From Ciceribacter sichuanensis (GTDB lineage: Bacteria > Pseudomonadota > Alphaproteobacteria > Rhizobiales > Rhizobiaceae): a stretch of 64,000 nt of DNA. Under the pieces are notes generated by a model, which did not search any database, had not been told where the DNA came from, and saw only the letters and a list, made by a program, of their open reading frames with translations. The position numbers and the translations under genes were made by a program. Where the stretch lies: positions 248,001 to 312,000 of the forward strand of contig NZ_JAMXLX010000005.1 in assembly GCF_024055605.1 (NCBI RefSeq). Direction: 5' to 3'. Positions 1 through 9,099 of the stretch are shown here, in pieces (within the stretch, counting starts at the first letter, position 1; each line of letters starts with the position of its first letter).

Positions 1-1354
1 GCGGCCGCATTCCGGCTGGTCGGAGCAGGAGCCTGCCGACTGGATCCGGGCGACGGAGGAGGCCATTGCCGGCCTCAAGGCCAAGCATCCGAAGGAACTG
101 GCGGCGGTGAAAGGCATCGGGCTTTCCGGCCAGATGCATGGCGCGACGCTGGTCGACGCTTCGGACAAGGTGCTGCGTCCCTGCATTCTATGGAACGACA
201 CCCGCTCCTTCGAGGAAGCCGCTGCGCTCGACGCCGATCCGCGCTTCCGCAGCATAACCGGCAATATCGTCTTCCCCGGCTTTACCGCGCCGAAGCTCGT
301 CTGGGTGGCGAAGCATGAACCGGACATCTTCGCCAAGGTGGCGAAGGTGCTGCTGCCCAAGGACTATCTGCGGCTCTGGCTGACCGGCGAATACATCTCT
401 GAAATGTCGGATTCTGCCGGAACCTCCTGGCTCGATACGGGGGCGCGCAAATGGTCTTCGGAACTGCTGGAGGCGACCGGCCTCGGCGAAAACCAGATGC
501 CGTCGCTGGTGGAAGGAACGGAGGCTGGCGGAACCCTGCGCGCCGGGCTTGCATCCGCCTGGGGCATGGGGTCGGGCGTGGTGGTGGCCGGCGGTGCGGG
601 GGATAACGCCGCTTCCGCCTGCGGCATGGGTACGGTTTCCGAGGGGCAGGCGTTCGTCTCGCTCGGCACTTCGGGCGTGCTTTTCGCTGCCAACGGTTCC
701 TACCTGCCGAAGCCGGAAAGCGCGGTGCATGCCTTCTGCCACGCGCTGCCCGCTACCTGGCACCAGATGGGCGTCATTCTCTCGGCCACCGATGCGCTGA
801 ACTGGCATGCAGGGGTGACGGGCAAGGGGGCGGGCGAGTTGACCGCCGAACTCGGCGAGACGCTGAAGGCACCCTCGGGCGTGACCTTCCTTCCCTATCT
901 CTCGGGCGAACGCACGCCGCACAACGACGCGAAAATTCGCGGCGCCTTCATCGGCCTCGGCCATGAGAGCGGCCGGGCGGTGCTAACCCAGGCCGTGCTC
1001 GAAGGCGTTTCCTTTGCGATCCGCGACAATCTGGAAGCGCTGAAATCGGCAGGTACTCGGATCGGCCGGGTGACGGCGATCGGCGGCGGCTCGCGCTCTC
1101 GCTACTGGCTGGCCTCGATTGCGACGGCACTTGGTGTTCCGGTCGATATTCCGGCGGACGGCGATTTCGGCGCTGCCTTTGGCGCCGCCCGTCTCGGCTT
1201 GATTGCTGCAACCGGCGCGGACCCGCTTTCCGTCTGCACCGCACCGGAAACGGCCGAGACCATCGAGCCGGTCACGGCGCTCGGCGGGGCTTACGAGGAG
1301 GCCTACGCGCGCTACCGGGCGCTTTATCCGGCGATCAGGCCCTTGGCTCAATAA
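1..1354 (+). CDS. xylB: Xylulokinase, 5' end missing
   Basis: Phosphorylates D-xylulose with ATP to xylulose 5-phosphate in the cytoplasm, the second step of the isomerase route of xylose use. The reading frame is open from base 2, so the true start lies left of the window; about 450 of the usual 480-490 residues are present. FGGY-kinase landmarks visible in order are [17 protein letters not shown], the substrate segment [12 protein letters not shown], the catalytic-base region [13 protein letters not shown] and the C-terminal nucleotide segment [11 protein letters not shown]. xylA follows on the same strand after a gap holding a palindromic repeat, which fits a xyl operon. The assignment to xylulokinase rather than another FGGY kinase rests on these motifs and on xylA next door. 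Confidence 0.95.
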   Translation, partial: RPHSGWSEQEPADWIRATEEAIAGLKAKHPKELAAVKGIGLSGQMHGATLVDASDKVLRPCILWNDTRSFEEAAALDADPRFRSITGNIVFPGFTAPKLVWVAKHEPDIFAKVAKVLLPKDYLRLWLTGEYISEMSDSAGTSWLDTGARKWSSELLEATGLGENQMPSLVEGTEAGGTLRAGLASAWGMGSGVVVAGGAGDNAASACGMGTVSEGQAFVSLGTSGVLFAANGSYLPKPESAVHAFCHALPATWHQMGVILSATDALNWHAGVTGKGAGELTAELGETLKAPSGVTFLPYLSGERTPHNDAKIRGAFIGLGHESGRAVLTQAVLEGVSFAIRDNLEALKSAGTRIGRVTAIGGGSRSRYWLASIATALGVPVDIPADGDFGAAFGAARLGLIAATGADPLSVCTAPETAETIEPVTALGGAYEEAYARYRALYPAIRPLAQ

Positions 1355-1374
1355 TTATCCTATCGGGAGGGAAG

Positions 1375-1505
1375 AAACCCCTCCCCAACCCCTCCCCACA
1401 AGGGGGAGGGGCTCTGTCGCCTTCTAGGCCGCCGTTGTGGATGACGATGACGGTTCCGCCCGTTTTCTCCCCCCTTGTGGGGGAGATGCCGGCAGGCAGA
1501 GGGGG
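1375..1505. repeat. Intergenic palindromic repeat between xylB and xylA
   Basis: Two GC-rich blocks face each other. The left one contains CTCCCCACAAGGGGGAG (near 1391-1407) and the right one CTCCCCCCTTGTGGGGGAG (near 1468-1486). They are near-exact inverted copies about 60-80 bases apart, and each is itself able to fold. This is the look of the dispersed short palindromic elements common between genes in Rhizobiales. It could stabilise or attenuate the xylB-xylA transcript. No second copy was found elsewhere in the window. Confidence 0.6.
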
Positions 1506-1539
1506 ACTTGGCTTTTACATTCAACAGGAGGAAATACTC

Positions 1540-2850
1540 ATGAGCACAGGCTTTTTCGGTGATATCCAGAAAGTGAAATACGAGGGACCGGACAGCACCA
1601 ATCCGCTGGCCTATCGTTACTACAATCCCGACGAGGTGGTTCTCGGCAAGCGGCTGGAAAACCATCTGCGCTTTGCCATCGCCTATTGGCACACCTTCAC
1701 TTGGCCGGGCGGCGATCCGTTCGGCGGGCAGACCTTCCAGCGCCCGTGGTTTTCCGACACCATGGAAGCGGCGAAGGTGAAGGCGGATGTCGCCTTCGAA
1801 TTCTTCCAGCTGCTCGGCGTTCCGTTCTATTGCTTCCACGATGCCGACGTGCGTCCGGAAGGCCGGAATTTTGCCGAGAACACGAAGAACCTCAACGAGA
1901 TCGTCGATTACTTCGCCAAGAAGCAGGCCGAGACCGGCGTCAAGCTGCTCTGGGGCACGGCAAACCTCTTCTCCAACCGTCGCTTCATGAGCGGTGCTGC
2001 GACCAATCCCGATCCGGATGTCTTCGCCTTCTCTGCCGCAACCGTGAAGACCTGCCTCGATGCCACCATGCGGCTCGGTGGCGAAAACTACGTTCTGTGG
2101 GGCGGTCGCGAGGGCTATGAGACGCTGCTCAACACCGACCTCAAGCGCGAGTTGGACCAACTCGGCCGTTTCCTCAACCTCGTCGTCGAGTACAAGCACA
2201 AGATCGGTTTCAAGGGCACCATCCTGATCGAGCCGAAGCCGCAGGAACCGACCAAGCACCAGTACGACTACGACGTCGCGACCGTTTATGCCTTCCTGCA
2301 GAAGAACGGGCTGGAGAAGGAAGTTAAGGTCAATATCGAGCAGGGCCATGCCATCCTCGCCGGCCATTCCTTCGAGCATGAACTCGCCATGGCGAACGCC
2401 TTCGGCATCTTCGGCTCGATCGACATGAACCGCAATGACTACCAGTCCGGCTGGGATACCGACCAGTTCCCGAACAACGTGCCGGAAATGGCGCTGGCCT
2501 ATTACCACGTTCTCGCTGGCGGCGGTTTCACCACCGGCGGCACCAATTTCGACGCCAAGCTCCGTCGCCAGTCGCTCGATCCGGCCGATCTGCTGTACGG
2601 GCATATCGGCGGCATGGATTGCTGCGCCCGCGGCCTGAAGGCGGCGGCGAAGATGATCGAGGAGCGTGCGCTGTCGAAGCCGCTCGAGGAGCGTTATGCC
2701 GGCTGGGAAAGCCCCGAGGCCCAGAAGATGCTGCGCGGCGAATATTCGCTCGATGAGATCGCCGCCAATGTCGAAAAGGCCGATATCAATCCCGAACCGC
2801 GCTCCGGCCGCCAGGAATATCTGGAAAACGTGGTCAATCGCTACGTTTGA
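1540..2850 (+). CDS. xylA: Xylose isomerase
   Basis: Interconverts D-xylose and D-xylulose in the cytoplasm using two divalent metals. The start is the ATG of [16 protein letters not shown], which has AGGAGG nine bases upstream and gives 436 residues, the usual length of the long class II enzymes; the frame stays open further upstream but reads through the palindromic repeat. Metal and catalytic landmarks are YCFHDADV (catalytic His), [17 protein letters not shown] (metal-binding Glu and Lys/His), [17 protein letters not shown] and DMNRND with [11 protein letters not shown]. It follows xylB, so the pair forms a complete entry into the pentose phosphate pathway. A hairpin after the gene probably ends transcription. 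Confidence 0.97.
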   Translation: MSTGFFGDIQKVKYEGPDSTNPLAYRYYNPDEVVLGKRLENHLRFAIAYWHTFTWPGGDPFGGQTFQRPWFSDTMEAAKVKADVAFEFFQLLGVPFYCFHDADVRPEGRNFAENTKNLNEIVDYFAKKQAETGVKLLWGTANLFSNRRFMSGAATNPDPDVFAFSAATVKTCLDATMRLGGENYVLWGGREGYETLLNTDLKRELDQLGRFLNLVVEYKHKIGFKGTILIEPKPQEPTKHQYDYDVATVYAFLQKNGLEKEVKVNIEQGHAILAGHSFEHELAMANAFGIFGSIDMNRNDYQSGWDTDQFPNNVPEMALAYYHVLAGGGFTTGGTNFDAKLRRQSLDPADLLYGHIGGMDCCARGLKAAAKMIEERALSKPLEERYAGWESPEAQKMLRGEYSLDEIAANVEKADINPEPRSGRQEYLENVVNRYV

Positions 2851-2874
2851 TCGGCGTTTCTGATTTAATGCCAG

Positions 2875-2904
2875 GGTCGGGGCGCGAAAGTGTCCCGACC
2901 TTTT
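2875..2904 (+). terminator. Probable terminator after xylA
   Basis: GGTCGGG (2875-2881) pairs with CCCGACC (2894-2900) around a 12-base loop and is followed directly by TTTT. It lies between convergent xylA and the LysR gene, so it could serve both. Confidence 0.6.
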
Positions 2905-2925
2905 CCGTCGATAGGGCCTGCCGCA

Positions 2926-3837
2926 TCAGCCGGGGCGATGAGTCTTGATATAGTCCACGAATGCGCGCAGCGGTGTCGGCATCAGGCGGCGTTCTGGATA
3001 GTAAAGGAAGGGGCCGGGGAAGCTGAGCCACCACGGCTCGAGCACCGGCAACAATTCGCCGCTGTCGAAATGCGGTTTCAGCCAGTCTTCGAACAGAGAA
3101 AAGATGCCCGCGCCAGATATGGCGGCGCGGATGCCGAGTTCGCTTGCGTCTCCTGCCTGCACGATCAGTTGCCCATTGGGCTCGACGACAAGCGTCTCGA
3201 CATCCTTCTCAAATTCCCAAGGCATAACGGGGCGTCCGGCGAAGCGGCTGCGGATGCAGTTGTGCGCGAGCAGGTCGTGGGGATGCTGTGGATGACCGTG
3301 GGCTTCCAGATAGGCAGGAGAGGCGCCGAGGGCGTAGCGCTGCAGGCGGGGGCCGATCGGGACGGCGATCATATCCCGCGCCAGGCGTTCGTCATAACGA
3401 ACGCCGGCATCGTAACCGGCTGCGATCACATCAATCAGGCTTTCCTCGGTATCGATTTCCAGCCGGATGTCGGGATAGGCTGCCAGGAAGCCGGGAACGA
3501 TCGCTGGCAGCACCAATCTGGCGGCACTGGCAGGCACATTCAGCCTTAGCGTACCGGCGGCCCGGCCATCGAAACTCCTGACATGTTCCAATGCCGCACC
3601 GATTTCACCGAAGGCAGGGGCGATGCGCTCCATCAGCCCGCGCCCGGCATCGGTAGGCACGACGGCGCGTGTGGTGCGGTTGAGCAGGCGTACCCCGAGC
3701 CGGGCTTCCAAACGGCGCACTGCGTCGCTCAATGCCGAGGCGCTGGTGCTGCCCAGACGGGCGGCCTCGCGAAATCCGCCGGCGCGGGCGACCGCGAGAA
3801 AAGCGCTGACATCGCTCATTTCGGGTTCGTCGACCAT
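2926..3837 (-). CDS. LysR-family transcriptional regulator
   Basis: DNA-binding regulator of 303 residues, normal for the family. The start is MVDEPEMSDVSAFL, which has AGGAGG just upstream; the frame continues further upstream but crosses the divergent promoter. The winged helix-turn-helix occupies about residues 8-65 (AFLAVARAGGFREAARLG, then SDAVRRLEARLGVRLLNRTTR), followed by a type 2 periplasmic-binding-like effector domain (SAARLVLPAIVPGFLAAYPDI). It is divergent from a pyridoxal-reductase-like gene and the shared 113-base gap contains a perfect 7-base inverted repeat. By LysR convention it probably controls that gene and itself. The effector is unknown. Confidence 0.9.
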   Translation of the reverse strand: MVDEPEMSDVSAFLAVARAGGFREAARLGSTSASALSDAVRRLEARLGVRLLNRTTRAVVPTDAGRGLMERIAPAFGEIGAALEHVRSFDGRAAGTLRLNVPASAARLVLPAIVPGFLAAYPDIRLEIDTEESLIDVIAAGYDAGVRYDERLARDMIAVPIGPRLQRYALGASPAYLEAHGHPQHPHDLLAHNCIRSRFAGRPVMPWEFEKDVETLVVEPNGQLIVQAGDASELGIRAAISGAGIFSLFEDWLKPHFDSGELLPVLEPWWLSFPGPFLYYPERRLMPTPLRAFVDYIKTHRPG

Positions 3838-3863
3838 CGTGCCTCCTGATGATTGTCCTGTTT

Positions 3864-3882
3864 TCCGGACGGCTTGTCCGGA
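3864..3882. promoter_or_regulatory. LysR-type operator candidate
   Basis: TCCGGAC-N5-GTCCGGA is a perfect inverted repeat midway between the divergent LysR and aldo/keto reductase genes. LysR sites are typically interrupted dyads of 15-20 bases in this position. The LysR gene next door is the natural binder; this is inferred from position and symmetry. Confidence 0.6.
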
Positions 3883-3950
3883 TTGCATCCCATTATCATG
3901 AAAGTGCGGGTGCCGTACATATTCGCCACCACACAAAAGGAGAAATCGAC

Positions 3951-4823
3951 ATGGCCACTCTGACAAAAGCCGGCAGCTTCGAACTGGGCAATCTCACCGT
4001 CAAACGTCTCGGTTACGGGGCCATGCAATTGGCTGGCCCCGGCGTCTTCGGTCCTCCGAAGGATCGGGCAGAGGCCATTGCCGTCCTGCGCGAGGCGGTC
4101 GAAAGCGGAGTCGACCACATCGACACCAGCGATTTCTACGGCCCGCATGTCACCAACCAGATCATTCGCGAGGCTCTGCACCCTTATGCTGACGACCTTG
4201 TCATCGTCACCAAGGTCGGCGCGGTGCGCGGTGACGATGGCTCGTGGAACCCGGCCTTTTCGAAGGAGGCTCTTATCAGGGCCGTGCACGACAATTTGAC
4301 GAATCTGGGACTCGACGCGCTCGACGTCGTAAACCTGCGGGCGATGTTCGACGTGCATGGACCGGTCGAGGGCGATCTCGAAGAACCCTTGACCGTGCTT
4401 GCCGAGTTGCAGCAGCAGGGATTGGTCAAGCATATCGGCCTTTCCAACGTCACGGCCAGGCAGGTGGCGGACGGCCGCAAGATCACCGAGATCGTCTGCG
4501 TGCAGAACCAGTACAATCTTGCCCATCGCAGCGACGACGCCCTCATCGAGGAGCTGGCGACCGAAGGGACGGCCTATGTGCCGTTCTTCCCGCTTGGCGG
4601 CTTCTCGCCGTTGCAGTCCTCGACCTTGTCCGACGTGGCGGGAAGGCTGGACCTCACGCCGATGCAGGTGGCGCTCGCCTGGCTGCTGAAGCGGTCGCCG
4701 AACATCCTGTTGATCCCCGGCACCTCGTCCCGCATCCATCTGCGGCAGAATCTCGCCGTCGCCGATGTCGATCTGCCCGCGGATGCGATGGCGGAACTGG
4801 ACGGGATCGGTTCGGCGGGTTGA
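3951..4823 (+). CDS. pdxI: Aldo/keto reductase, pyridoxal reductase PdxI-like
   Basis: NADPH-dependent cytosolic reductase of 290 residues. The start ATGGCCACTC follows AAAAGGAGAAATCGAC. Its sequence matches, from memory, E. coli YdbC/PdxI, which reduces pyridoxal to pyridoxine in vitamin B6 salvage: KRLGYGAMQLAGPGVFGPP, HIDTSDFYGPHVTNQIIREA, QQQGLVKHIGLSNVT and FFPLGGFSPLQSSTLSDVA. The Asp/Tyr pair (DTSDFYG) and the Lys (VIVTKVG) of the AKR catalytic tetrad are present. The usual His after the fourth strand is replaced in LDVVNLRAM, as I recall is also so in YdbC. It is divergent from a LysR regulator that probably controls it. A general aldehyde reductase role remains possible. Confidence 0.85.
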   Translation: MATLTKAGSFELGNLTVKRLGYGAMQLAGPGVFGPPKDRAEAIAVLREAVESGVDHIDTSDFYGPHVTNQIIREALHPYADDLVIVTKVGAVRGDDGSWNPAFSKEALIRAVHDNLTNLGLDALDVVNLRAMFDVHGPVEGDLEEPLTVLAELQQQGLVKHIGLSNVTARQVADGRKITEIVCVQNQYNLAHRSDDALIEELATEGTAYVPFFPLGGFSPLQSSTLSDVAGRLDLTPMQVALAWLLKRSPNILLIPGTSSRIHLRQNLAVADVDLPADAMAELDGIGSAG

Positions 4824-4907
4824 GGTCCGCCGGGGACGGAGGCGACGGTCCTTTCTCGCGCAGGTCGAGGCTGACGGAAACGAGGGGCATCCTCCCGACC
4901 GCCGCCG

Positions 4908-5390
4908 TCACCCGATCGCGATGATTTCGAGCTCCTGGCCGTTCATACTCACGACATCGCCGACGGCCTTGCCGATCAAGAGCCTGGCCACCGGGGAGAC
5001 ATAGGAGATGGAGCCGGCCTTGGGGTCGGCTTCGTCCTCTCCGACGATGCGATAGGTCTGCACTCGGCCATCGTCGCGCTCGAAGGTGACCGTGCCGCCG
5101 AAGGCGACGATATCAGTGGAGGCAGGCGGCGGCACGAGCTGTGCGGAACGGACACGCTCCGCCAGATAGCGCAGGTCGCGCAAGGGGCCGGCGGTCTGCC
5201 TGCGCTTCTCGTTGACGTCCTCGATGCCGCTTGCCGCCTCAAAGGCTTCTCTGGCCTGCCGGAGTTGAAGTTCCAGAGCCTTCAGGCCGGCCTCCGTCAC
5301 GAGGTTCGGATGAGGCGAGATCGGCCGATCCGGCAAAAGGGTTTCTGCCGCCGTTTCGGCACTCTCTTCCTTGACGAAGGCTACACTCAA
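4908..5390 (-). CDS. GreA/GreB-family elongation factor-like protein
   Basis: Protein of 160 residues with an N-terminal helical region (about 25-75) and a C-terminal GreA/GreB FKBP-like domain (about 95-160), shown by FGGTVTFERDDG, YRIVGEDEAD, ISYVSPVARLLIGKAVGDVV. Classical GreA rescues backtracked RNA polymerase by inserting the acidic tip of its coiled coil into the secondary channel. Here the coiled-coil region is EAFEAASGIEDVNEKRRQ, which keeps acidic residues. The start is TTG with GGAG seven bases upstream, and no in-frame ATG is near. It could be a true Gre factor or a Gre-like competitor; the canonical greA is not in this window. Confidence 0.75.
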   Translation of the reverse strand: MSVAFVKEESAETAAETLLPDRPISPHPNLVTEAGLKALELQLRQAREAFEAASGIEDVNEKRRQTAGPLRDLRYLAERVRSAQLVPPPASTDIVAFGGTVTFERDDGRVQTYRIVGEDEADPKAGSISYVSPVARLLIGKAVGDVVSMNGQELEIIAIG

Positions 5391-5519
5391 TCTCGAACTC
5401 CGTTCTGTGCGGCAATCTTAAACGCGCGTGGGCTTTCAGCCCGAATATCTGCGGGAGCGCACTATATGGCAAACACGGCCGGGCTGACAAATCGGTCCGC
5501 AGTGGGTGGCCGTTGGCGA

Positions 5520-6149
5520 TCAGGTTTTCGACAGGAGCAGACGGATACCGGCGAAGCCGAAGACCATGGCAAGCGTGCCTTCGATCCATCTGCGGGATTT
5601 CCTGTAGGCGCGTCCCATGACCGCCGTTGAGAACATCAGGGCATAGCCGATAAAGACCGAAAATCCGATGACGGCACAGCCGCCGACGATGGCGGCGAGG
5701 GTGTGGGCCGGGGCATCGGGACGCAGGCCGAGGGACATGATCGCGATCCATCCGAGAATGGATTTCGGGTTGGTGAGGTGCAGCAGGAGGCCCTTGCGAT
5801 AAAGTGTCGTCCATTTCGTTGCGGTATCGGTCGTCATGCGAGGGTCGCCCGATGACAGGGCGGATTTTGCCGATTTGTAGGCCAGATAGAGCAGGTAGAG
5901 GCCGCCTGCGATCTTGATGACGAAGAGGGCTTCGGCGTAGCGCGCCAGGATGGTGGAAATACCGGTGGCCGTCAGCGCCGCCCAGAACATGCTGCCGGTC
6001 AGGATACCAAGCGCCAGGGCGACGGCTGACGCCCGACCCCGATTCATGGCAACGCCCATGATGGCCATGTTGCTCGGGCCAGGACTGGCGACCGCAATCA
6101 GATATGTGAGGTAGACGAGCAGGAGATGGTGAAGATGCTCCAGATACAA
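5520..6149 (-). CDS. LysE-family amino acid exporter
   Basis: Inner-membrane exporter of 209 residues with about six hydrophobic helices. The LysE signature YLTYLIAVASPGPSNMAIMGVAMNRG lies near the N terminus (read here in two overlapping parts: YLTYLIAVASPGPSN and NMAIMGVAMNRGR). The start chosen is the TTG beginning LYLEHLHHLLLVYLTY, with GGAG about seven bases upstream, because this gives the standard family length; the longer open frame upstream has no hydrophobic or family character. Substrate cannot be read: family members export lysine, threonine, homoserine lactone or other small metabolites. Confidence 0.85.
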   Translation of the reverse strand: MYLEHLHHLLLVYLTYLIAVASPGPSNMAIMGVAMNRGRASAVALALGILTGSMFWAALTATGISTILARYAEALFVIKIAGGLYLLYLAYKSAKSALSSGDPRMTTDTATKWTTLYRKGLLLHLTNPKSILGWIAIMSLGLRPDAPAHTLAAIVGGCAVIGFSVFIGYALMFSTAVMGRAYRKSRRWIEGTLAMVFGFAGIRLLLSKT

Positions 6150-6293
6150 GAGGCTCACTCCGATTGCGGTTTTCGCGGAAATGCGCGTGTTTTCGGAACT
6201 GTAGCGACGGACATTGATCCGCAAACAAGGCCGATCTTCGTTTATCGGATAAAAAGGCAAGTGTACCCGGGACAGGGGTTTCCGTCGATCACC

Positions 6294-7319
6294 TCACCTT
6301 TTGCCAGGTGCGGTCACCGATCCGCGGACGATGAGGTCCGGCATGATAAGGATTTCGCGTTTTTCGGTGAGAGGTTTGGCGAGCGTTTCGAGCAGCAGTT
6401 CCATGGCCTGTTTGCCGATTGCCGTGCGGGGCTGGCAAATGGTGGTGAGAGGCGGATTGAGAAAGGTCGCCTGCGGCACGTCGTCGAAGCCGATCACCGA
6501 GAAGTCGCGGGGCAGGTCGTAGCCGCGGGCGGAAAGTCCGTTGATGACACCGACGGCGGTGGCGTCGTTCACGCACATGAAGGCCGTGGGCAGGGTGTCG
6601 CGCATGAAAAGCTGCTCCACGGCGAGCCTGCCGCTTTCGATGGAGCCTTCGCCATCGAGCACCATGCGCTGTGCCTGCGGAATTCGGGCAGCATCAAGGG
6701 CGAGGTCGTAGCCCTTGCGCCGGCGCACATGGCCGAGCCTGGTCTTGCTGTCGCCGACGAAGGCGATGGAGCGATGGCCTGAGGCCAGCAGATATTCGGC
6801 CGCCTTGCGGGCGCCCGCCGTGTCATCGACGCCGACATAGGGAATGGAGCTGCCGAAGACAGGCTCGAAGACTGCGACGGAGGGCGGCAGGCGGGTGGTC
6901 AGTACCTGATGGCCGAAGGGCTCGTGTCCGGTGAACAGCAGCAGGCCGGCGGCCTGGCCGGAATTCAGGAATTTCAAATATTCCAGGCCGCGTTCGGGGT
7001 CGTTCTGGGTGTGGCCGATCAACACGCCGAAACCATGGGCGCGCGCCTCATTTTCAAGCCCTATCAGGATGCTGGAAAAGTTCGGGTCGCCGATGTCGGG
7101 CGCCAGAACGAGGATCATGTTGGAGCGGCCCATGCGCAGGCTGCGGGCCATGGCATTGGTCGTGTAACCGGTGATCGCAATCGCCTGATTGACCCGTTGG
7201 CGGGTGGATTTCGCCACCTTTTCCGGCGTGTGGATGGCCCGGCTGACCGTCGCGATGGAGACTTCCGCCAGACGGGCGACATCCTCGATCGTTGCGGGCT
7301 GGGAATTCGACACGGCCAT
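6294..7319 (-). CDS. LacI-family sugar repressor
   Basis: Repressor of 341 residues. The HTH is at residues 8-30 (TIEDVARLAEVSIATVSRAI), followed by the hinge helix NAMARSLRMGRSNMI and a periplasmic-binding-like sugar domain (LGHRS-type segment SGHRSIAFVGDS, and FSVIGFDDVPQATFLNPPLTTI). It is divergent from the sugar ABC importer, and between them lie two perfect LacI-type palindromes. The obvious role is repression of the importer operon and of itself until the sugar or a derivative binds. The start was taken at MAVSNSQPATIEDV, the normal distance before the HTH. Confidence 0.93.
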   Translation of the reverse strand: MAVSNSQPATIEDVARLAEVSIATVSRAIHTPEKVAKSTRQRVNQAIAITGYTTNAMARSLRMGRSNMILVLAPDIGDPNFSSILIGLENEARAHGFGVLIGHTQNDPERGLEYLKFLNSGQAAGLLLFTGHEPFGHQVLTTRLPPSVAVFEPVFGSSIPYVGVDDTAGARKAAEYLLASGHRSIAFVGDSKTRLGHVRRRKGYDLALDAARIPQAQRMVLDGEGSIESGRLAVEQLFMRDTLPTAFMCVNDATAVGVINGLSARGYDLPRDFSVIGFDDVPQATFLNPPLTTICQPRTAIGKQAMELLLETLAKPLTEKREILIMPDLIVRGSVTAPGKR

Positions 7320-7417
7320 GGTCCCGTTTGCGTGGGTTTTTAACGGCTTGCGGCCTTCGGCGGCATCTTGCAACCGCGAAAGCGGCGGGCAATCAAACAA
7401 TCCCCAATTGAGGCATG

Positions 7418-7454
7418 ATGTAAACCTTTACATGAATGATGTAAAGGTTTACAT
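7418..7454. promoter_or_regulatory. Double LacI-type operator upstream of the sugar ABC operon
   Basis: ATGTAAACCTTTACAT (7418-7433) and its exact reverse complement ATGTAAAGGTTTACAT (7439-7454) stand 5 bases apart. Each is a TGTAAA-N2-TTTACA palindrome. Their centres are 21 bases apart, about two helical turns, so two repressor dimers would sit on one face of the DNA. The site is 40 bases before the ATPase start, opposite the divergent LacI gene. Confidence 0.85.
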
Positions 7455-7494
7455 AGATCGTCATAAGCGGTTGAGGAGCCGTCGGGAGGATTGC

Positions 7495-9024
7495 ATGACA
7501 CTGGTTGGGGAGCAGCCGCGCACGCCCGTGCTTGCGGCCGAGCGTATCTCTAAGTCTTTTGGCGAAGTCCAGGTGCTTTTCAGCGTCGATTTCGACGTGC
7601 TGCCGGGCGAAGTTCATGCACTGGTCGGGGAAAACGGCGCGGGCAAGTCGACGCTCATCAAGATCCTCTCCGGTTTCGAAAGTCCCACATCGGGCCGCAT
7701 CCTGCTCGACAGTCAGCCGGTGTCGCTGCCGGCCAACGGCGCGGCGGAAGCGCTGGGCATCGTGCTGATCCATCAGGAATTCAATCTCGCAGATCATCTG
7801 ACTGTCGCCGAGAGCCTGTTTCTCGGGCGGGAAGTCACCCGCTTCGGCGTGCTCGACCGCAAGTTCATGCGCCGCGAGACGCGACGGGTGCTGGATCTGC
7901 TGGGTTCCCATATCGATGAAGACGCGCTGATCAGCTCGCTTGCCGTTGCCGACAAGCAGATGGTGGAAATCGCCAAGGCGATCAGCCGCGAGGCTCGCGT
8001 GGTGTTCATGGACGAGCCGACCGCGGTATTGTCGCGGGAAGAGACGGATATCCTCTTCGACCAGGTGCGCAAGTTGCGCGACAAGGGTACCAGCTTCGTC
8101 TTCGTGTCGCACAAGCTCGACGAGGTGATGGAGCTCACCGACCGGGTGACAGTGCTGCGCGACGGGCAGTGGATCAAGACCGCGCCGACGGCGCTGCTCG
8201 ACGGCGAGTCCATCGCGCAGCTCATGGTGGGGCGTGAACTGTCGAGCCTTTATCCCTCGAAGGAAGAGCCGGATGTGGACGAGCAGATCGTTCTGTCCGT
8301 GCGGGGGCTGACGACGGGTTACGTCAAGGATGCCGGTTTCGAGTTGCGCAAGGGCGAGGTGCTTGGCTTTTCCGGTCTGATCGGTTCCGGCCGCTCGGAG
8401 CTGATGGAGGCGATTGCCGGTCTGCGCCCGCGGCTTTCCGGCGAGGTCACGCTGAAGGGCGCGTCATTGCCGCCGCATGATTTTGAAGAGGCGACCCGCC
8501 GAGGGCTCGCCTACATGACCAAGGATCGCAAGGGCAAGGGTCTGCTGCTCGGGGAAGGCATGACGCCGAACCTGACGCTGCAATCGATCGACCGGCATGT
8601 GAGGCATGGTTATCTCGATCCCGCCAGCGAGGCGAAGGCAATGGCGCGGGCGAAGCGTCGCTTCGATATTCGCGTCCGTGACGACCGGGTGAAGGTCGGG
8701 CGGATGTCGGGCGGCAACCAGCAGAAGCTCCTGCTCGCCAAGATCATGGAGACGGAGCCCGACGTCATCATCATCGACGAGCCGACCCGCGGTATCGATG
8801 TCGGCACCAAGCAGCAGATCTATCATTTCATTGCAGCGCTTGCCCGGGAAGGGCGCTCGATCATCGTCGTTTCGTCCGAGATGCCGGAGGTGATCGGGCT
8901 CTGTACTCGGGTTGCCGTGATGCGGGAAGGACGGCTGGTCGGCATGCTGGAGGGCGAGGAGATCTCCGAGCAGATGATTATGCGCTACGCCGCGGGGTTG
9001 AGGAAACAGCAGGCCGTCGGCTGA
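7495..9024 (+). CDS. Sugar ABC importer ATPase, CUT2 family (RbsA/MglA type)
   Basis: Cytoplasmic energy-coupling subunit of 509 residues, made of two fused nucleotide-binding domains as in RbsA, MglA and XylG. Domain 1 has Walker A GENGAGKST (residues 45-53), Q-loop IHQEFNLA and Walker B VVFMDEPTAV. Domain 2 has the degenerate Walker A GLIGSGRSE, the signature MSGGNQQKLLLAK and Walker B VIIIDEPTRGIDVG, a pattern normal for this family. The start ATG has GGGAGGA four bases upstream. The permease and binding protein follow on the same strand, forming one importer, under the double operator. Confidence 0.95.
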   Translation: MTLVGEQPRTPVLAAERISKSFGEVQVLFSVDFDVLPGEVHALVGENGAGKSTLIKILSGFESPTSGRILLDSQPVSLPANGAAEALGIVLIHQEFNLADHLTVAESLFLGREVTRFGVLDRKFMRRETRRVLDLLGSHIDEDALISSLAVADKQMVEIAKAISREARVVFMDEPTAVLSREETDILFDQVRKLRDKGTSFVFVSHKLDEVMELTDRVTVLRDGQWIKTAPTALLDGESIAQLMVGRELSSLYPSKEEPDVDEQIVLSVRGLTTGYVKDAGFELRKGEVLGFSGLIGSGRSELMEAIAGLRPRLSGEVTLKGASLPPHDFEEATRRGLAYMTKDRKGKGLLLGEGMTPNLTLQSIDRHVRHGYLDPASEAKAMARAKRRFDIRVRDDRVKVGRMSGGNQQKLLLAKIMETEPDVIIIDEPTRGIDVGTKQQIYHFIAALAREGRSIIVVSSEMPEVIGLCTRVAVMREGRLVGMLEGEEISEQMIMRYAAGLRKQQAVG

Positions 9025-9099
9025 GCCTGGGTTTGAGCCGGCGGGCGGGGAAGGAAACAGGGCAGGACCGTATCGGCCGGCCGGGAGGTTGAATTGGAC

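Noticed and set aside
3139..3365. Long open frames on the plus strand through the LysR gene (e.g. 2890-3549)
   Set aside because: No motif, no RBS, and they run antisense to a convincing LysR protein.
5430..5442. GGGCT-TTC-AGCCC as terminator of the LysE or Gre-like gene
   Set aside because: Short stem with no U-run on either strand and located upstream of the Gre-like gene, not after a gene end.
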